From Hymenobacter taeanensis (GTDB taxonomy: Bacteria; Bacteroidota; Bacteroidia; Cytophagales; Hymenobacteraceae): a DNA stretch of 64,000 nucleotides. The stretch lies in contig NZ_CP053538.1 of NCBI RefSeq assembly GCF_013137895.1, forward strand, positions 4,619,001-4,683,000. The letters are read 5' to 3'. Both the position numbers and the translations under genes were made by a program. The notes beneath the pieces were generated by a model. That model was given only the letters and a program-made list of their open reading frames with translations, did not search any database and was not told the origin of the DNA. This document shows, one piece after another, positions 20,840 to 30,409 of the stretch (positions are counted from its first letter, which is position 1; every line of letters starts with the position of its first letter).

Positions 20840-22018
20840 ATGATGAAATGCACAAAGTGCTATTCGGCCGATGCTGTTATGCGGGCGGGCTTTATCCGAG
20901 GACGGCAGCGTTACCTGTGCAAAGCGTGTAGCTACCATTTCACGGATGACAAAACCCCGCAGGTGTCGGAGACGAAACCCCGGCAAACAACCATCAGCGA
21001 CGTAGCTAAAGTGCTGGGCGTGGCACCTTCTACCGTATCACGGGCGCTCAATGGCCACTCCGATATTAATGCCAACACCCGGCAAGCTATTCTGGAGGTA
21101 GCCCGGCAGTTAGATTACCAGCCCAACCTACTGGCGCAGAGCCTGAAAAGCAGCGAAACCAACACCATTGGGGTAGTTATTCCCGACATTGAGCGGCCCT
21201 TCTTCGCTACGGCAGTCAGTGGGATTCAGCAGGTGGTAGGCGAGGCCGGTTACCGCGTTATGATCTGCCAGTCGAAGGAAAGCTATGATATGGAAGTCAG
21301 CAACGTGCAGGCGCTTATTGCCAGCCGCGTGGATGGCCTGCTGATTTGCCACTCCCGAGAAACAGAAAACTTCGACCACGTGAAGCCGGAAGCCTGCCGG
21401 GGTATTCCTGTTATTCACTTCGACCGGGTGAGCAACGAGGTTGATAGCGCCAAAGTGATTTTGGACGACTGGAATGGCGCTTTCAGCGTGACGGAGCACC
21501 TCATTGAACAGGGGGCCCGCCGCATTGCTATTCTGGCCGGACCGGAATCGTTATTGATCAGCCGCAATCGATTGGCGGGCTATCAGAACGCCCTGAAACG
21601 GCACCACATGCCCCTGCGCCCAGAGTACGAAACTCATATCAACTTTAGGCCCGAAGCGGCGGTGGCAGCCCTCGATAACTGGCTGTCCCTGCCAGAGCCG
21701 CCCGATGCCATTTTCGCTATAAACTACACCAACGCGTTTGATTTGCTGGTAGCGCTCAAACAGCGCGGTATTCGCGTGCCCGATGACATGGCAGTAGTGG
21801 GTTTCGGAGATGAATTTATGGCGTCTATGATTGAGCCGGGGCTGACCACTGTAAACCTCCACCCCTACCGTATTGGCCAGCAAGCCGCCCGCCTCTTTTT
21901 AGAGCAGGTACGCCAGAAGGAAAGCTTCCAACCCCGCACGTTCGTTATTACCGGCGACTTGGTCATTCGGCAATCTTCGCTACTAGGCAAAGGCAGTTTC
22001 TTCAAGCTTGAGATATAG
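20840..22018 (+). CDS. LacI-family regulator with N-terminal IS1-transposase-like zinc ribbon
   Basis: A 392-residue sugar-responsive DNA-binding protein, about 50 residues longer than usual. Residues 1-35 form a zinc ribbon with Cys4, Cys7, Cys27 and Cys30 and the spacing CxxC...GRQRYLCKACxxxF, nearly identical in pattern to the N-terminal domain of IS1 InsA. The LacI helix-turn-helix follows (about 50-105; ISDVAKVLGVAPSTVSRALNG) with the hinge helix (YQPNLLAQSLKS). A periplasmic-binding-like sensor domain occupies 110-380. It is divergent from uxuA, so the xylan/uronate operon is its probable target, with a uronate or xylo-oligosaccharide metabolite as likely effector. The ribbon may add DNA contacts or a second specificity. 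Confidence 0.9.
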   Translation: MMKCTKCYSADAVMRAGFIRGRQRYLCKACSYHFTDDKTPQVSETKPRQTTISDVAKVLGVAPSTVSRALNGHSDINANTRQAILEVARQLDYQPNLLAQSLKSSETNTIGVVIPDIERPFFATAVSGIQQVVGEAGYRVMICQSKESYDMEVSNVQALIASRVDGLLICHSRETENFDHVKPEACRGIPVIHFDRVSNEVDSAKVILDDWNGAFSVTEHLIEQGARRIAILAGPESLLISRNRLAGYQNALKRHHMPLRPEYETHINFRPEAAVAALDNWLSLPEPPDAIFAINYTNAFDLLVALKQRGIRVPDDMAVVGFGDEFMASMIEPGLTTVNLHPYRIGQQAARLFLEQVRQKESFQPRTFVITGDLVIRQSSLLGKGSFFKLEI

Positions 22019-22145
22019 CAAGCAACAGCAATAGGCACAGGCATGTACCCAGCACGAAATACTGAGACCAGCACTCCAAGCGCTCAATAAAGCGCAACTA
22101 CTACCTGCCCCAGCTGTAAGCGTGCATCATGCGCGAGCACAACTC

Positions 22146-22192
22146 AGCCCACTGTGGAGAGTGATAACTCACTTTCTACTGTGGGCTTTTTG
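22146..22192 (+). terminator. Rho-independent terminator after the LacI-type gene
   Basis: A long imperfect stem with perfect AGCCCAC/GTGGGCT ends (22146-22152 and 22181-22187) is followed by five T. It lies 130 bp after the regulator stop. The rest of the 22019-22614 gap shows no convincing gene or RNA. Confidence 0.8.
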
Positions 22193-22614
22193 TTGCGAGC
22201 TTATTGGAAGATCTGCCCGTGTAATAACGGTGCTGCAACCCGTGCTACTCCTGAAGGCGCATTTCAGCTAGGTGAGGGTGGCAAACGTCGATAGAACCGC
22301 GGAACTGGTCTAGTGCGTTTACCGGTGATGCCTCCGATAGAATAGTTTGGAGGAAGCATTGGACCATTTTCGACTTTCCCGTTATCTTGTAAACACCTCT
22401 CGTTCTGCGCAGTATTGAGTTTGCGTTGGTTGGGGGCAAATTCATAGCCCTTGCGCGGCGCTTCGCTTATTCCTCTACTCTGTCCTGACTCTTAGCAGCG
22501 CAAAACTGCCCGTTTACTCTTGGTTTTACTTCATCCCACCTGGTGCGCTTACCCCTTGGGCTATGGCCTGCACTGGCCTAGCACTGAAATCCACCCCTGC
22601 TTGCATCACTACAC

Positions 22615-24537
22615 ATGAGTTTACCTGTACCACTTCTTTTTGTGCGCGCCGGCCGACACCTGCTGCTTGTACTTGCACTGCTGCTTAGCATACCTGCCGC
22701 TTTCGCCACGCACATTGTAGGCGGCGAAATGGAGCTGCAGTACCGCAGCGGCAGCACGTATCGGCTTACCCTGAACCTGTACTTCGATGCCATTAACGGC
22801 AACCCAGGCGCACTTGACCAGCAGATGACGGCCAGCATTTTCGACAAGGCCAATAATCGCCGCATGCAAAACGTGGTGCTGCCGCTTACCAGCAATACCT
22901 TTGTGCAGTATACCAACCCGGCCTGTACTACGCCCACGCTCAGCACGCGCAAGTTGGTATACACCAGCGACATCACCCTTGAGCAGGCGCTCTACGTCAG
23001 CGCGGCGGGCTACTACGCCGCGGTGGAGCGCTGCTGCCGCAATAATGGTATCAGCAACATTGTGGCCCCACAGAACGCTGCCCAAACGTTTTACCTGGAG
23101 TTTCCGGCAGTAGTACGAAATGGCCGCCAGTTTATTGACTCTACCCCGCGCATTTTCCCGCCACTAGGTGACTATGCCTGCCGGGGCGAAATGTTTTACT
23201 ACGACTTTGGGGGGCAAGACGCGGATGGCGACTCACTGGTGTACGACATGGTAACGCCACTTAATGGCTATTCCAACACGGTAGCGCCCCTGCCCAATCA
23301 GGCTCAGCCAGCACCCTATCCTGGTATTACCTGGGCCACGGGCCGTAGCACTACCAATCAAATTCCGGGCACCCCCACGCTCGGCATTGACTCCCGCACG
23401 GGGCGGCTCACGGTGCGCCCTTCGCAGCTAGGCCTGTTTGTGTTTGGTGTGCGCTGCAGCGAGTACCGCCAGAAGGTCAAGATTGGAGAGACCCGCCGCG
23501 ATTTTCAGCTGTATGTGTTGAACTGCCCCCAAAATACGGCTCCCAGCGTGCTGGTGTATAACGGCACCGGTAAGCAACCGGCCTATGTTCCTGGCCGCGA
23601 CACTCTGCACCTTATGCCAGGCGGTAACCGCTGCCTCAGCATCCGCTTCACTGATGTAGACCCCAGCTCTCGCTTAACGCTCACTACCCGGCCCGTTAAC
23701 TTCAGTGGCATCGTGCCTTCGTTCACCACGGTGTCAAGTGGCATGGTGCGTGCAGCCGGTGTGCCTGACACGCTCACGGCCACGCTCTGCTTCCCGGAGT
23801 GCCAAGACACCAAGGGCCAGGTATACCTGCTGGATGTGATAGTGGCCGACAATGGCTGCAGCCTGCCCAAGCTTGATACCGTGCGGGTAGCCTTCACGGC
23901 CATACCGCCGCCCAATGCGCCGCCCGTTCTCACTACCACATTCCCGACTGAAGCGCCAGCAGCGGCGCCAATAATAGTGCGCTTGCCCGTGGGGGCCATT
24001 TACACGGCCAACCTCACCGGCACCGATGCCGACCGGGACCCCTTAGTGCTTACGGCCGTAGGCCAGGGGTTTGATTTAGCCGCCGCCGGCATGCAGTTCA
24101 CGGCGCAGAACGGAGTTGGCCGGGCCGATGGCACGTTCACCTGGCAAGCCTCGTGTGAGGCCGCGAAGCTACAAGAAAACCTTAGGGTACAATTTCAGCT
24201 GCAGGAAACTACCAAGTGCACCCCAGTGCCCCAACTCCGGACGGTGCAGTTTGTGGTGCTGCCGCCCGTTGATACAGTGAGCTTTCTGCCACCTAACATT
24301 ATCACCCCCAATGGCGACGGCAAAAACGACGCCTTCGAGCTTCCTACTCTGCCACCCGACTACTGCGACGGGCGCTTTGCGGGTATCCGTGTTTACTCGC
24401 GCTGGGGCACCGAGGTGTTTCATTCCCCTGAGCGCACCTTCCGCTGGAACGGCGCCGGCACCCCAGGTATGTATTTCTACCTTATCAGCTTCACCAACGG
24501 CCGGCGTTACAAAGGCTGGCTGCAGGTATTGCCATAG
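22615..24537 (+). CDS. Large surface protein with type-B gliding/T9SS C-terminal domain
   Basis: A 640-residue exported protein. The signal peptide (ends PAAFA) is followed directly by THIVGGEMELQY, a start common to a family of large Bacteroidota surface proteins. The middle contains beta-rich, Ig-like segments, including DGDSLVYDMVTPL and DADRDPLVLTA repeats reminiscent of cadherin-type folds. The C-terminal 85 residues (PNIITPNGDGKNDAF... to GWLQVLP) are the gliding-motility-associated CHU_C domain that directs type IX secretion and cell-surface attachment. Its specific role (adhesion, scaffold, other) cannot be told. Neighbours give no functional hint; it stands alone between terminators. 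Confidence 0.88.
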   Translation: MSLPVPLLFVRAGRHLLLVLALLLSIPAAFATHIVGGEMELQYRSGSTYRLTLNLYFDAINGNPGALDQQMTASIFDKANNRRMQNVVLPLTSNTFVQYTNPACTTPTLSTRKLVYTSDITLEQALYVSAAGYYAAVERCCRNNGISNIVAPQNAAQTFYLEFPAVVRNGRQFIDSTPRIFPPLGDYACRGEMFYYDFGGQDADGDSLVYDMVTPLNGYSNTVAPLPNQAQPAPYPGITWATGRSTTNQIPGTPTLGIDSRTGRLTVRPSQLGLFVFGVRCSEYRQKVKIGETRRDFQLYVLNCPQNTAPSVLVYNGTGKQPAYVPGRDTLHLMPGGNRCLSIRFTDVDPSSRLTLTTRPVNFSGIVPSFTTVSSGMVRAAGVPDTLTATLCFPECQDTKGQVYLLDVIVADNGCSLPKLDTVRVAFTAIPPPNAPPVLTTTFPTEAPAAAPIIVRLPVGAIYTANLTGTDADRDPLVLTAVGQGFDLAAAGMQFTAQNGVGRADGTFTWQASCEAAKLQENLRVQFQLQETTKCTPVPQLRTVQFVVLPPVDTVSFLPPNIITPNGDGKNDAFELPTLPPDYCDGRFAGIRVYSRWGTEVFHSPERTFRWNGAGTPGMYFYLISFTNGRRYKGWLQVLP

Positions 24538-24548
24538 AAAAATTAATG

Positions 24549-24596
24549 GGTGGTTAGTTGCCGGTTGCTACATGTACCAACCAGCAACTAACCACC
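24549..24596. terminator. Bidirectional terminator between convergent genes
   Basis: The 13-bp arms at 24549-24561 (GGTGGTTAGTTGC) and 24584-24596 are perfect complements. Inner GGTTG/CAACC pairing extends the stem. It lies between the surface-protein stop and the stop of the minus-strand SDR gene and could serve both. Confidence 0.65.
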
Positions 24597-24602
24597 TACC
24601 AC

Positions 24603-25622
24603 TTATCTCTCGTTGTTTTGCTTCTCGGCTTTGCGGGTAAGGGCAGTTAGCCAAGACCGTGATACTTCCGACTCGCTTTCGTGCCCGAAGCGCCGCTGGT
24701 CGCCGGTGCGGTTGGTGGGGCCGGGCAGGGTCCGGTTAACCCAGCTTAGCACGTCGGCGGTGGTGCCGGGAAACAGCCCATGAAAGCCCGACAGCAGTTT
24801 AGCGGGCAGGCTAAGGATAACTTCTGCCTCACCTCTGCGGCAGGCATTCCAGATTTGCCGCCCCGCCGAATCGGCATTCATAGACAGGCCCGGCAGTGAG
24901 TCGGCGATAATAAAGGAGGCGTACTCTTTCTTGTGTTGTCCCTTCACAATGGCGTTGCGGGCGCTGCCGGTGCGCATCAGGCCGGGGCACACGGTAGTAA
25001 CTAACACGCCGTACTGCTTAAGCTCAGCCCGGTACGCTTCAGACAGGCCTACCAGTGCAAACTTGCTGGCGCAATATGGGGCTAGGTGCGGCACGGCTAC
25101 TTTCCCTCCCACCGAGGCAATGTTCACGATTCGGCCCTCTCCGCGCCGGCGCATGTCGGGCAGCACGGCTTGCATAGCGTGGAGCGGGGCCCAAAAGTGG
25201 GTATCCATAGAATCTTCGTAGTCGCGCAGCTCAATATGATCAAGCGGGCCGGCCGTGATAATACCAGCATTATTAACCAGCACATCAATAGAGCCCAGCT
25301 GCTCCCGCACCTCCCGCACTAGCGTATGCACATCGTTGGCGTCGGTGAGGTTGCGCACCAGTGCCAGCACCTGGCCACCATCTTGGGTTAGCTCCAGACG
25401 GGCACGCTCCAATTCTTCGGCATCGCGGGCACAGATGGCAACTCTGGCCCCCTCGGCTACGGCTTGCCGCGCCAGAATAAGCCCTAGCCCCCGCGAGCCG
25501 CCCGTAATGAGTACCACACGGCCAGCGAGGCTATAGTTGCCGCGGCGGTTAGAGTATAGCGTTGCGGCTAGTAGAGCGCCGGCAGCAGTGGCAAGCAGCG
25601 TGTTCCGGGTTTGAGATTTCAT
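24603..25622 (-). CDS. Membrane-anchored SDR-family oxidoreductase
   Basis: A 339-residue short-chain dehydrogenase. An N-terminal hydrophobic helix (about residues 8-24) probably anchors it to the inner membrane. The NAD(P) motif TGGSRGLG, the NNAG motif, the catalytic Ser in NIASVGG and YCASK are intact. The C-terminal extension (about 270-339), rich in charged residues, is longer than in minimal 250-residue SDRs. Substrate is unknown; such extended SDRs often act on lipids or steroid-like compounds, which is only a family tendency. It is monocistronic and convergent with the surface protein. Confidence 0.85.
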   Translation of the reverse strand: MKSQTRNTLLATAAGALLAATLYSNRRGNYSLAGRVVLITGGSRGLGLILARQAVAEGARVAICARDAEELERARLELTQDGGQVLALVRNLTDANDVHTLVREVREQLGSIDVLVNNAGIITAGPLDHIELRDYEDSMDTHFWAPLHAMQAVLPDMRRRGEGRIVNIASVGGKVAVPHLAPYCASKFALVGLSEAYRAELKQYGVLVTTVCPGLMRTGSARNAIVKGQHKKEYASFIIADSLPGLSMNADSAGRQIWNACRRGEAEVILSLPAKLLSGFHGLFPGTTADVLSWVNRTLPGPTNRTGDQRRFGHESESEVSRSWLTALTRKAEKQNNER

Positions 25623-25865
25623 GGGGTGGCGGGGGTAATCAGAAGTGAGTCAGAAATATGAACGGGTGTTCACTATGTAAGGGATGTACGCCCGAAAGGT
25701 TACACCCCACCTGCCTGCCCCTGGCCTAGCCATAGAATAATCTCCCTGTCCGGGCACGTTCTGCCCTGGCTTTTACGTTTCTGGCATCATCTTTACAGGC
25801 GCATACGTTGCGCTCAGCAAGGGCCGGCCGCGCTGCCCCACCCGACTTAGTCTTGATTTTCTCGT

Positions 25866-26333
25866 ATGAAAAGCTCTTTTTTAGCTACTCTTCTCTTTCT
25901 TGCCGCTCCTGTTACGCTGCTGGCCCAAACGGGCAAGGCCCCGGCCAAGGCAAGCCCCACTCTGCCGGCGCGCCCTACCGCTGCCCCCGCTGCACCTAAC
26001 CCTGAGCAAGTAACGGCCCGCGCTGAAGCTCTTACTGCCAACATGCAGAAAGCCCTGGCCCTCAACCCTGAGCAGCTGGAGAAGGTTCGCAATATCAACC
26101 TCATCAGTGTGCGCGGCGTGGAAACTGCCCGCCTAAACTACCGCCAAAACGTGCGGAAGATGTCTTCGGTAATTGACGACATCGGGCAGTCGCGGCTGGC
26201 TATGCTCAAGGATGTGCTGACGCCCGCGCAGTTTGACAAGTATCAGCGCAAGCGCGAAGAGAAAATGGGCGTGCAGAGTGGTCAGGCCGCCCAGGGCAAC
26301 GCCGTACCTGGCCTACCCGGTGGGCAGGAGTAA
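25866..26333 (+). CDS. Small periplasmic CpxP/Spy-like helical protein
   Basis: A 155-residue exported protein: signal peptide ending LLAQ, then an Ala/Pro-rich linker (about 22-45) and a helical region. The motifs LNPEQLEKVRNIN and LTPAQFDKYQRKREEKM resemble the LTxxQ repeats of CpxP/Spy envelope-stress chaperones and of Bacteroidota DUF4890-type proteins. The tail is Gly/Gln-rich. A role in the periplasm as a metal- or stress-related chaperone is possible but unproven. It has its own strong terminator and no operon partner. Confidence 0.75.
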   Translation: MKSSFLATLLFLAAPVTLLAQTGKAPAKASPTLPARPTAAPAAPNPEQVTARAEALTANMQKALALNPEQLEKVRNINLISVRGVETARLNYRQNVRKMSSVIDDIGQSRLAMLKDVLTPAQFDKYQRKREEKMGVQSGQAAQGNAVPGLPGGQE

Positions 26334-26394
26334 GCGCTAAAACCGGAGAGCCGATAGGCTATACCGCTCCCCTGGCGCAGCTTCCCACACATTT

Positions 26395-26449
26395 CAAACC
26401 ACACATAACGCCCCACCACATGCATTGGTGGGGCGTTATGTGTGGTTTG
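26395..26449. terminator. Bidirectional terminator with 24-bp perfect stem
   Basis: The arms 26395-26418 and 26426-26449 are perfectly complementary over 24 bp around the 7-base loop CATGCAT. The stem carries a GC core (CGCCCCACCA) and T-rich/A-rich ends on both strands. It sits between the converging small periplasmic gene and the TauE-type permease gene, as expected of a two-way terminator. Confidence 0.85.
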
Positions 26450-26506
26450 ACCTCATGCCTGGCAGCAGTCATAGTGGCCTACGTTTCATTACTGGCCTAC
26501 GCGCGT

Positions 26507-27328
26507 TTAGCCAACTAGCTGCCAGCTGAGCTTGAGAATAAATGCGCTGACTACCACCAGAAACAGAACGCGCACAAACCCGGTGCCGTGGCGGACTGCC
26601 AGGTAAGCCCCCAGGGTAGAGCCTAGTATATTGCTGATGGCCATAGGAATAGCTACGTGCCACAGAATCTGGCCAGTGTATGCGAAGTAAGCCAGGGCCG
26701 CGAGATTGGTAGCAATGTTTACCAGCTTGGCTGCTGCCGAGGAAGAGATGAAGTCATAGCCAAACAGGCCTACGAAGGCAAACAAGAGAAAGCTACCGGT
26801 GCCAGGCCCAAAAAACCCATCATAGAAGCCGATGATTACTCCCACCAGCGCGCCATACAATGGCTCCCGCTGCTCGGAAAGCCGCGGGGCATGAATGGAG
26901 CCGAAGTCTTTGCGCCAGAAGGTATAGATGGCAATGCACACCAAGAGGCCTAGCACCAGCGGGGGCAACATTTCTTTGGGCAAAAGACTTACCACGCGCG
27001 CCCCCAGAAAAGAAAAAACACCAGCTACTCCGGCTGCCACGCCTACGGCCCGCCACCGGATGGGCACCCGCCCGGCATAGTGGCGGAAGGCCGCTGCCGT
27101 GCCCGCCAGCGAGGAAACCTTGCCCGTACCTAACACGGTGGGCACGGGCACGCCCTTCAGCAAAATAAGCATGGCCGGCAGCTGAATCAGGCCACCGCCC
27201 CCCACAATGGAGTCAATAAAACCAGCCAGAAAGGCAAACAAACAGAGGAGAGCGAGCGTCAGGGTAATCACGCGACGAAGGTAGTGCGAGGACGCGGTAA
27301 GCAGTACCTCAACCCAGCAAAAATCCAT
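26507..27328 (-). CDS. TauE/SafE-family (sulfite/organosulfonate exporter-like) permease
   Basis: An inner-membrane protein of about 273 residues with seven or eight hydrophobic helices. The first TauE repeat shows GFIDSIVGGGGLIQLPAML, and the second GFYDGFFGPGTGSFLLFAFV, which is the family signature. I chose ATG 27328; GTG 27271 (254 residues) is also plausible and closer to the usual length, while longer in-frame readings run into the divergent MFS gene. Family members export sulfite, sulfoacetate or related anions, but the substrate cannot be assigned. The gene is divergent from the MFS exporter with 144 bp between them. Confidence 0.85.
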   Translation of the reverse strand: MDFCWVEVLLTASSHYLRRVITLTLALLCLFAFLAGFIDSIVGGGGLIQLPAMLILLKGVPVPTVLGTGKVSSLAGTAAAFRHYAGRVPIRWRAVGVAAGVAGVFSFLGARVVSLLPKEMLPPLVLGLLVCIAIYTFWRKDFGSIHAPRLSEQREPLYGALVGVIIGFYDGFFGPGTGSFLLFAFVGLFGYDFISSSAAAKLVNIATNLAALAYFAYTGQILWHVAIPMAISNILGSTLGAYLAVRHGTGFVRVLFLVVVSAFILKLSWQLVG

Positions 27329-27472
27329 CGGATTGGCTGTGGAGCCAGCATCCATGAAGCTGGGGGCTTGCTGAATATGGTTCTGCTGTGGGTATGCTAC
27401 TAGGCCTGGAGGTCGGCTAAAAAGCATCTTCCGGTGGCTTGGCGCCGTACTGACTGGCACACCCACGCCGAA

Positions 27473-29054
<1,582 letters not shown>

Positions 29055-29134
29055 CCAGCCTTTACCCGGCAGAGAGCCCTCAAACTTCCTGAGCTTGGTG
29101 GCGGTTATCTCTGCTTACTCTCCCCTCCTTCGCT

Positions 29135-30178
29135 ATGGAAAACCATTCACCTATCCGCTTAAGCGTACTCGATCAGTCGCCGGTGCCACTGGGGCACACC
29201 CCGCGTGAGGCCTTACAGCATACCCTGGAGCTAGCCCGCCTGACCGACCGCCTGGGCTACTCCCGGTTTTGGGTTTCGGAACACCACAATGCAAACTCCC
29301 TGGCTGGCTCGGCGCCGGAAGTGCTGCTGGCCCGGCTGGGAGCCGAAACCAACCGTATTCGTATTGGCTCGGGAGGCGTGATGCTACCGCATTACTCGGC
29401 GCTAAAAGTGGCGGAGAACTTCCGGCTGTTGGAGGCCCTTTACCCTGGCCGCGTAGACTTAGGCATTGGCAGGGCGCCCGGCACCGACCGGATTACGGCC
29501 CACGCCTTAAACCCTCACAATACCTTTAGCGACGAAGACTTTGGGGAGCAGCTGATGAGCCTGCGGGCATATTTGCGCGATGAGGAAGTGCCCGACACCA
29601 TCCATGAACGGGTAAAGGCTGCCCCGTTCATCTCTACCGTTCCTGAGCTGTGGCTGCTGAGTTCAAGCGGGCAAAGTGGCTTATTTGCTGCGCACATTGG
29701 GGCGGCTTTTTCCTTCGCCCACTTTATCAACCCGGTAGGTGGCCCTAAAATGGTGCAGCTGTACCGGGAGCGGTTCCAACCCTCACCGGAGCTGGCGCAG
29801 CCCCTCGCCAACGTGGCGGTATTTGTGCTGTGCGCCGACACAGAAGCCAAAGCCCAGGAGCTTGCTGATACCCTGGCCCTGCAGATGCTTAAGCTGGAGC
29901 TCGGCGACCGGACCCCAGTAGGCCCCTACTCAACTGTGCAAGAGTATGTCCTGGCACCAGAGCAGCGTCATCGCCTGGCCCACCATCACCGCCGCATTGT
30001 GAGTGGCACTCCGGAGTGGGTAAAGGAAGAGTTGCTGCAACTCGCTACCCACTATCAGGTAGATGAGGTGGTGGCCGTTACTATCGCCTACGATTACGCT
30101 GACCGGCTGCGCTCCTATGAGCTGCTGGCCGAAGTGTTTGAGCTAGAGGCCGCCAGCACTCCTGCTTTAACTCCCTGA
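29135..30178 (+). CDS. LLM-class flavin-dependent oxidoreductase (luciferase-like)
   Basis: A 347-residue TIM-barrel flavin monooxygenase of the bacterial-luciferase superfamily. The N-terminus LSVLDQSPV, the WVSEHHN motif near residue 50, the GSGGVMLPHYSALKVAE segment and VDLGIGRAPG are typical of the group 1 alkanal-monooxygenase-like branch. These enzymes use reduced FMN supplied by a separate reductase; the substrate is unknown. It follows the MFS exporter by 80 bp on the same strand and could be co-transcribed. An imperfect hairpin around 30209-30258 downstream may end the transcript. Confidence 0.88.
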   Translation: MENHSPIRLSVLDQSPVPLGHTPREALQHTLELARLTDRLGYSRFWVSEHHNANSLAGSAPEVLLARLGAETNRIRIGSGGVMLPHYSALKVAENFRLLEALYPGRVDLGIGRAPGTDRITAHALNPHNTFSDEDFGEQLMSLRAYLRDEEVPDTIHERVKAAPFISTVPELWLLSSSGQSGLFAAHIGAAFSFAHFINPVGGPKMVQLYRERFQPSPELAQPLANVAVFVLCADTEAKAQELADTLALQMLKLELGDRTPVGPYSTVQEYVLAPEQRHRLAHHHRRIVSGTPEWVKEELLQLATHYQVDEVVAVTIAYDYADRLRSYELLAEVFELEAASTPALTP

Positions 30179-30315
30179 AACAGGCAGTTTAAAAAGCCCA
30201 AGACTATATAACCAGCTCCGTTGCCCTTCATTTAGTTGGGTGGCGGAGCTAGTTGGTTTATACCGATCAGCTTACGAGCACTTATAGCACTGATATTCAA
30301 GAGGAAAATTCTTTA

Positions 30316-30332
30316 TCTAGATTTTTTCTAAA
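30316..30332. promoter_or_regulatory. Palindromic site TYTAGA-N5-TCTAAA, copy 1
   Basis: TCTAGA (30316-30321), five T, TCTAAA (30327-30332). It matches the site at 40021-40037 upstream of the second siderophore receptor, with the same 6-5-6 geometry. A likely operator for an iron-responsive repressor (Fur or DtxR type); the regulator is inferred. Confidence 0.55.
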
Positions 30333-30338
30333 CTTCTA

Positions 30339-30361
30339 TTTTGAATCTATCTAAATAGATA
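30339..30361. promoter_or_regulatory. Palindromic site TYTAGA-N5-TCTAAA, copy 2
   Basis: TTTTGA-ATCTA-TCTAAA (30339-30355) matches the 40021 copy at 15 of 17 positions. It overlaps a second palindrome, TATCTA-AA-TAGATA (30348-30361). A weaker third copy ends in TCTAAA at 30387-30392, only 18 bp before the start codon. Confidence 0.5.
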
Positions 30362-30409
30362 CGTGCTTTGCAATGTTTTAAATCATTCTAAACAAGCAAC
30401 GCTGTTCAG

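Noticed and set aside
22245..22445. A 66-codon minus-strand open frame in the gap after the LacI-type gene
   Set aside because: No recognisable features and no neighbouring promoter or terminator on that strand.
30179..30300. Terminator after the luciferase-like gene
   Set aside because: The AACCAGCTCCG/CGGAGCTAGTT pairing is imperfect and lacks a T-run, so I mention it only in the gene entry.
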